Below, one piece after another: positions 11,658-14,937 of a DNA stretch of 14,937 bases. Made by a program: the position numbers and the translations under genes. Source of the DNA: a bacterium (GTDB lineage: Bacteria > SZUA-79 > Acidulodesulfobacterales > Acidulodesulfobacteraceae). The notes under the pieces were generated by a model. The model had not been told where the DNA came from. It worked only from the letters and a program-made list of their open reading frames with translations, and ran no database searches. The stretch is taken from assembly GCA_021821565.1 (NCBI GenBank), contig JAKACI010000009.1, forward strand, positions 1 to 14,937, read 5' to 3'. Within the stretch, counting starts at the first letter, position 1; each line of letters begins with the position of its first letter.

Positions 11658-13592
11658 TTATAAAGTTTCTTTAATCGCATTATATAAACCTTCAGGCGAA
11701 AGTCCCGCTAATTTATATAGCTCTTCCGGTTTGCCTGAAGAAGAATAAAAAGCTGCCCCTAATTTTTTAAATTTTGTTCTAATATTGTTTTCGGCAAGCA
11801 GTGACCCGATAGCAGTTCCGAGTCCTGTTTTTACATTATGGTCTTCAATCGTAATGATAAGCCCTGTTTGCGCTGCAATTTTTAAGTCTTCAATATTAAT
11901 GTCCGAAGGACAGGAAACGTTAAGAAGCATTGGTTTTATTCCGTCTTTTTGAAGCATTTTTGCGCCTTCCATTGCGTGAACCGTCATATTTCCCGCAGAT
12001 ATAATACAGACATCGCTGCCGTCTATTATTTTATCCATTTTGCCGTATTTAAATTCGTAATTATTTCCAAACGCAGGGTTATTTTCATTATTTAAAATAA
12101 CAGGTATAATTGAGCGACCCATTATAACAGCAAAATTGCCTTCATGAGAAGCTATATATCGTATTGCTCTATCAGTCTGATTAGGGTCTGCAGGCAATAT
12201 TACTTTAAATCCGAATGTTGAATTTAAAAGACCGAAATAATCAATACACTGATGTGTTTTTCCGTCTTCCCCGACGTCTATCCCGCTATGAGTGCATACT
12301 ACTTTAAGATTGGTGTGATTTATATCATTTAACCTTTGCTGGTTATAAACTTCGTCAATGCCGAATACGCCGAAATCTGCAAAAAATGAAAGAATGCCTG
12401 CAGTTGATATTGCGCCGGATATGGTAGCCGTATTATGTTCTTCAATACCTGATTCGAAAAAGTGGTCGGGGAATAACGATCTAAAACTTCCTGTTTTGAC
12501 AGAACCCTCAAGATCGCAGTCAAAAACAGCCATCGGCAGTTTTTTTCCGCCTATTTCTATATTATAATTTTTTGCAATATCTGCTAATGCATTTCCAAAT
12601 GCCGACCGATTATCTATATTTTTTTCTCTTGTATATGTAATAGCATTTCCCGTATTTTTAATTGTAATATAATTATTTTTGTGAACCTGCAGCGGTCTAA
12701 TCGAAAATTTTTGTTTTCTTCTATTAATATAATCGGCTAAATTATCTGTTTCTCCAAGCTCAATTAAAGCTTTTTTACAATCGTCTATATTTAAAGTAGA
12801 GCCATGAAATTTGGCGTTGTTTTCCATAAAAGATACGCCTTTTCCCATCACGGTATTTGCAATGATTGCAACCGGAGCATTAATTGAATGCGCTTTTTTA
12901 ATTGCTTTATATATATCGTCAAAATTGTGTCCGTCAATTTCAAAAGTATGAAATCCGTCAGCTTCAAAATTTTGCTTTATGTTATCCGGCATAATATCCG
13001 AAATTTTTCCACCAATCTGTAAACCGTTATGGTCAACTATAACGGTTAAATTATTTAATTTATATTTAACGGCAAATCTGCGAGCCTCTGATATCTGCCC
13101 TTTTGTTTGTTCTCCGTCTCCCATAATGCAATAAATATGATTATTAAAATTATGCAATTTAGAAGCAAGCGCAAATCCGCATGCAGCGGAAAGACCCTGT
13201 CCTAAATTTCCGGTATCCCATTCAACCCCCGTAACCGATTTTTCTACATGCCCTTCAAAAGGAGAACCTGCATATCTAAACCATGCGATAGCGTCGTCTA
13301 TATTGAAAAAGCCGTAATTTCCCAATGCCGAGTAAACTCCGGGGGAAGTATGCCCGTGGCTGATTATAATAATATCCCTATCTTCTTTAAACGGATTGTC
13401 GTTATAGACAAAGCCGAAACCGTATAAAATAGAATAAATATCAATAGAAGACATTGAACCGCCGGGATGACCCGAAGATGCTGCCGTAGTCATTTTTAAT
13501 ATATCGCCCCTGCATTTTTGAGTAAACTTTTTTAAGAACGATATTTCTTCATTGGACAACCCGTCTCTGTCAAACCCTTTTTTTAACTCCAT
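11658..13592 (-). CDS. tkt: transketolase
   Basis: This 644-residue, full-length cytoplasmic transketolase transfers two-carbon ketol units between sugar phosphates in the pentose phosphate pathway, using thiamine diphosphate and a divalent metal. The N-terminal half has SGHPGGS (40-46), SHGHTSP (78-84), and the TPP motif GDGE (158-161) with the closing N189. The C-terminal half has the catalytic Glu in GIEEHN (382-387, probably E385), a HSGIDVGEDGKTHQ substrate loop (435-448), and MGRSIIP. The sequence style resembles the two-subunit (COG3959 + COG3958) type joined in one chain rather than the E. coli TktA type. The start at 13592 has a GGAGGT site. It follows the transaldolase gene by 23 bp, so the two form an operon that interconverts C3-C7 sugars without oxidation. 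Confidence 0.95.
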   Translation of the reverse strand: MELKKGFDRDGLSNEEISFLKKFTQKCRGDILKMTTAASSGHPGGSMSSIDIYSILYGFGFVYNDNPFKEDRDIIIISHGHTSPGVYSALGNYGFFNIDDAIAWFRYAGSPFEGHVEKSVTGVEWDTGNLGQGLSAACGFALASKLHNFNNHIYCIMGDGEQTKGQISEARRFAVKYKLNNLTVIVDHNGLQIGGKISDIMPDNIKQNFEADGFHTFEIDGHNFDDIYKAIKKAHSINAPVAIIANTVMGKGVSFMENNAKFHGSTLNIDDCKKALIELGETDNLADYINRRKQKFSIRPLQVHKNNYITIKNTGNAITYTREKNIDNRSAFGNALADIAKNYNIEIGGKKLPMAVFDCDLEGSVKTGSFRSLFPDHFFESGIEEHNTATISGAISTAGILSFFADFGVFGIDEVYNQQRLNDINHTNLKVVCTHSGIDVGEDGKTHQCIDYFGLLNSTFGFKVILPADPNQTDRAIRYIASHEGNFAVIMGRSIIPVILNNENNPAFGNNYEFKYGKMDKIIDGSDVCIISAGNMTVHAMEGAKMLQKDGIKPMLLNVSCPSDINIEDLKIAAQTGLIITIEDHNVKTGLGTAIGSLLAENNIRTKFKKLGAAFYSSSGKPEELYKLAGLSPEGLYNAIKETL

Positions 13593-13615
13593 TTTATTTT
13601 ACCTCCGATTAAAAA

Positions 13616-14767
13616 TCACACATTTTTGATTGAATCTAAAAGTTTATTATATGACTCTTCAAATGACTTAACGCCTTCTTTTTGCAAAATTTCTCCTGCC
13701 TGTTCGGTATCTATCCCTAATTTTTTAAGTTCATTAAGAATATTAACAGAATTTTCAAAATCATAACTTGCGGTATCTGATTTAATATTTCCGTGGTCGG
13801 CAATACTTTCAATCGTTTGTTCCGGTAATGTATTAACGGTATTTTTAGCAATTAAAGGTTCTACGTATTTTAAATCGTAATAATCGGGATTTTTAGTGCT
13901 TGTGCTTGCCCACAAAGGTCTTTGAATGTTTGCCCCCGCTGATTTTAATTTTTTAAATCTGCCGCTATTTAATACCTCAAGAAATCGATTATATATAACT
14001 TTTACATTAGCAACCGCAGCCATACCTTTCAATGAACTAATTCTGCTTTTATTATCTGCATTACCGGCATTATTATTTAATATATCATCTAATAATTTAT
14101 CAATCATTGTATCAAGTCTGCTTATAAAAACACTTGCTACACTGTGTATTTTATTAATATTAATGCCGTTTTTTAATGCGATTTCTAAGCCTTCCATATA
14201 GGCATCGGCAACATTTATATAGTGGGTTAACGAAAACATTAATGTAACATTGACGTTTATACCTTTTGCTATAATTTGGGTTATAGCGGATAAGCCTTCT
14301 TTCGTAGCAGGTATTTTAATTAATAGATTGGGTTCGTTTATTGAATAAAAAATTCTCTCGGCTTCTTTGACGGAAGTTTCAGTGTCCATAGCTATATTAG
14401 GCGGAACCTCTATGCTGACAAACCCGTCATTGCCTTCCGTCTTTTCATAAACGGGATAAAGTATTTTAGCGGCATCTTTTATATCTTTTTGAGTAATAGC
14501 ATCATATATTTTAAATGTGTCTAAACCTTGAGACGACATATTTTTAATAATTTCGGGGTAATTGCACTTACCTGAATCAATCGCTTTTTCAAATATTGAA
14601 GGATTTGAGGTAATTCCCGCGATTATATTATTATCAACTAATGATTTAAGTTCTCCTGAATCAATCATACATCTTGAGATATTGTCTAACCATGGACTCT
14701 GTCCGCATTCAAGAAGTTTTTCAAACTTATTTTTATTAGTTATCAGTAAATCAATGTTCATAATCAT
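13616..14767 (-). CDS. tal: transaldolase (long, TAL2-like type)
   Basis: This 383-residue transaldolase moves a dihydroxyacetone unit from sedoheptulose 7-phosphate to glyceraldehyde 3-phosphate in the cytoplasm. The (βα)8 barrel is marked by GITSNPSIFEKAI (51-63), IEVPPNIAMDT (119-129), the Schiff-base lysine K151 in LLIKIPAT, NVNVTLMFS (171-179), SVASVFISRLD (209-219) and PLWASTSTKNP (284-294). The length and the C-terminal helices match the larger actinobacterial, cyanobacterial and plant class, not the short TalC class. Two starts are possible, ATG 14767 and ATG 14761 (MNIDLL...), both with weak ribosome sites. It precedes transketolase by 23 bp on the same strand. Its own upstream gap is only 66 bp, so it may be transcribed with the gene beyond. 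Confidence 0.94.
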   Translation of the reverse strand: MIMNIDLLITNKNKFEKLLECGQSPWLDNISRCMIDSGELKSLVDNNIIAGITSNPSIFEKAIDSGKCNYPEIIKNMSSQGLDTFKIYDAITQKDIKDAAKILYPVYEKTEGNDGFVSIEVPPNIAMDTETSVKEAERIFYSINEPNLLIKIPATKEGLSAITQIIAKGINVNVTLMFSLTHYINVADAYMEGLEIALKNGININKIHSVASVFISRLDTMIDKLLDDILNNNAGNADNKSRISSLKGMAAVANVKVIYNRFLEVLNSGRFKKLKSAGANIQRPLWASTSTKNPDYYDLKYVEPLIAKNTVNTLPEQTIESIADHGNIKSDTASYDFENSVNILNELKKLGIDTEQAGEILQKEGVKSFEESYNKLLDSIKNV

Positions 14768-14833
14768 ACCGTAAGTTTACATTTATATAAATAAAATATA
14801 TAAATCTAACTTTAACGCCTCCATAAAAAAATT

Positions 14834-14937
14834 TTAATTTTTAAAAAATAGCCATTGATTCTCACCTGCTTTTTTAAACTTTAACAATGTATATTCGCCG
14901 TTTATTCTTTTTCCTTTAAAATCTAAAATATATTTAT
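14834..14937 (-). CDS. C-terminal end of a LigD-type DNA-ligase 3'-phosphoesterase domain protein (5' part beyond window)
   Basis: Only the last 33 codons and the TAA (14836-14834) are inside the window. They read as coding: LDFKGKRINGEYTLLKF, then NQWLFFKN at the end. This matches the final strands of the 3'-phosphoesterase (PE) domain of LigD-type proteins, where a G-x-R-L-K-G-x-[FWY]-x-L-hydrophobic stretch is followed by NWLLIKK. Such proteins trim 3' ends in DNA end joining, and many are short stand-alone PE proteins. The short visible length limits certainty. Transcription runs towards the transaldolase gene. Confidence 0.6.
   Translation of the reverse strand, partial: KYILDFKGKRINGEYTLLKFKKAGENQWLFFKN

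Overview
The window is AT-rich bacterial chromosome, roughly one-third G+C by eye. Both ends cut genes. The mix is σ54-dependent regulation with a methanogen-output-type sensor domain, a COS-hydrolase-like carbonic anhydrase, a metal-resistance cassette, a nickel/cobalt permease, and a DoxX protein beside non-oxidative pentose-phosphate enzymes. This would fit an AT-rich, sulfur-metabolising deltaproteobacterium-like organism, for example a clade from acid or metal-rich sediments. That placement is inference; no marker gene here fixes the taxonomy.

Left part (1-4245). A NiCoT-type Ni/Co permease is cut by the left edge. Next is a minus-strand pair: a β-carbonic-anhydrase-fold enzyme resembling COS/CS2 hydrolases, then a small FmdB-type zinc ribbon. 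A near-perfect σ54 -24/-12 promoter (2285-2300) lies directly upstream of the enzyme gene. Transcribed divergently is a σ54 enhancer-binding activator with an N-terminal MetOD1-like sensor domain. Together these look like a self-contained sensor-regulated unit.

Middle part (4246-7950) is accessory DNA. It holds a decayed unknown gene with a 66-bp duplication and two frame shifts. Next come a compact three-stem RNA candidate with its own promoter, a DUF3800 gene facing that RNA, and a complete IS1202/ISNCY-type insertion sequence with doubled terminal repeats and 16-19 bp target duplications.

Metal cassette (7953-9224). A MerR-type promoter with a 20-bp spacer precedes a Cys-rich thioredoxin-fold protein, an exported Met/Cys-rich protein with three CPMMK repeats, and a two-cysteine MerR regulator, followed by a strong hairpin terminator.

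Right part (9240-14937). An HTH + GHKL ATPase + STAS-like (DUF4325) protein sits behind four helically phased TTGACAA boxes. It is followed by tRNA-His, a DoxX membrane protein, an intergenic region with mobile-type hairpins, a transaldolase-transketolase operon, and the last 33 codons of a LigD-type 3'-phosphoesterase gene cut by the right edge.
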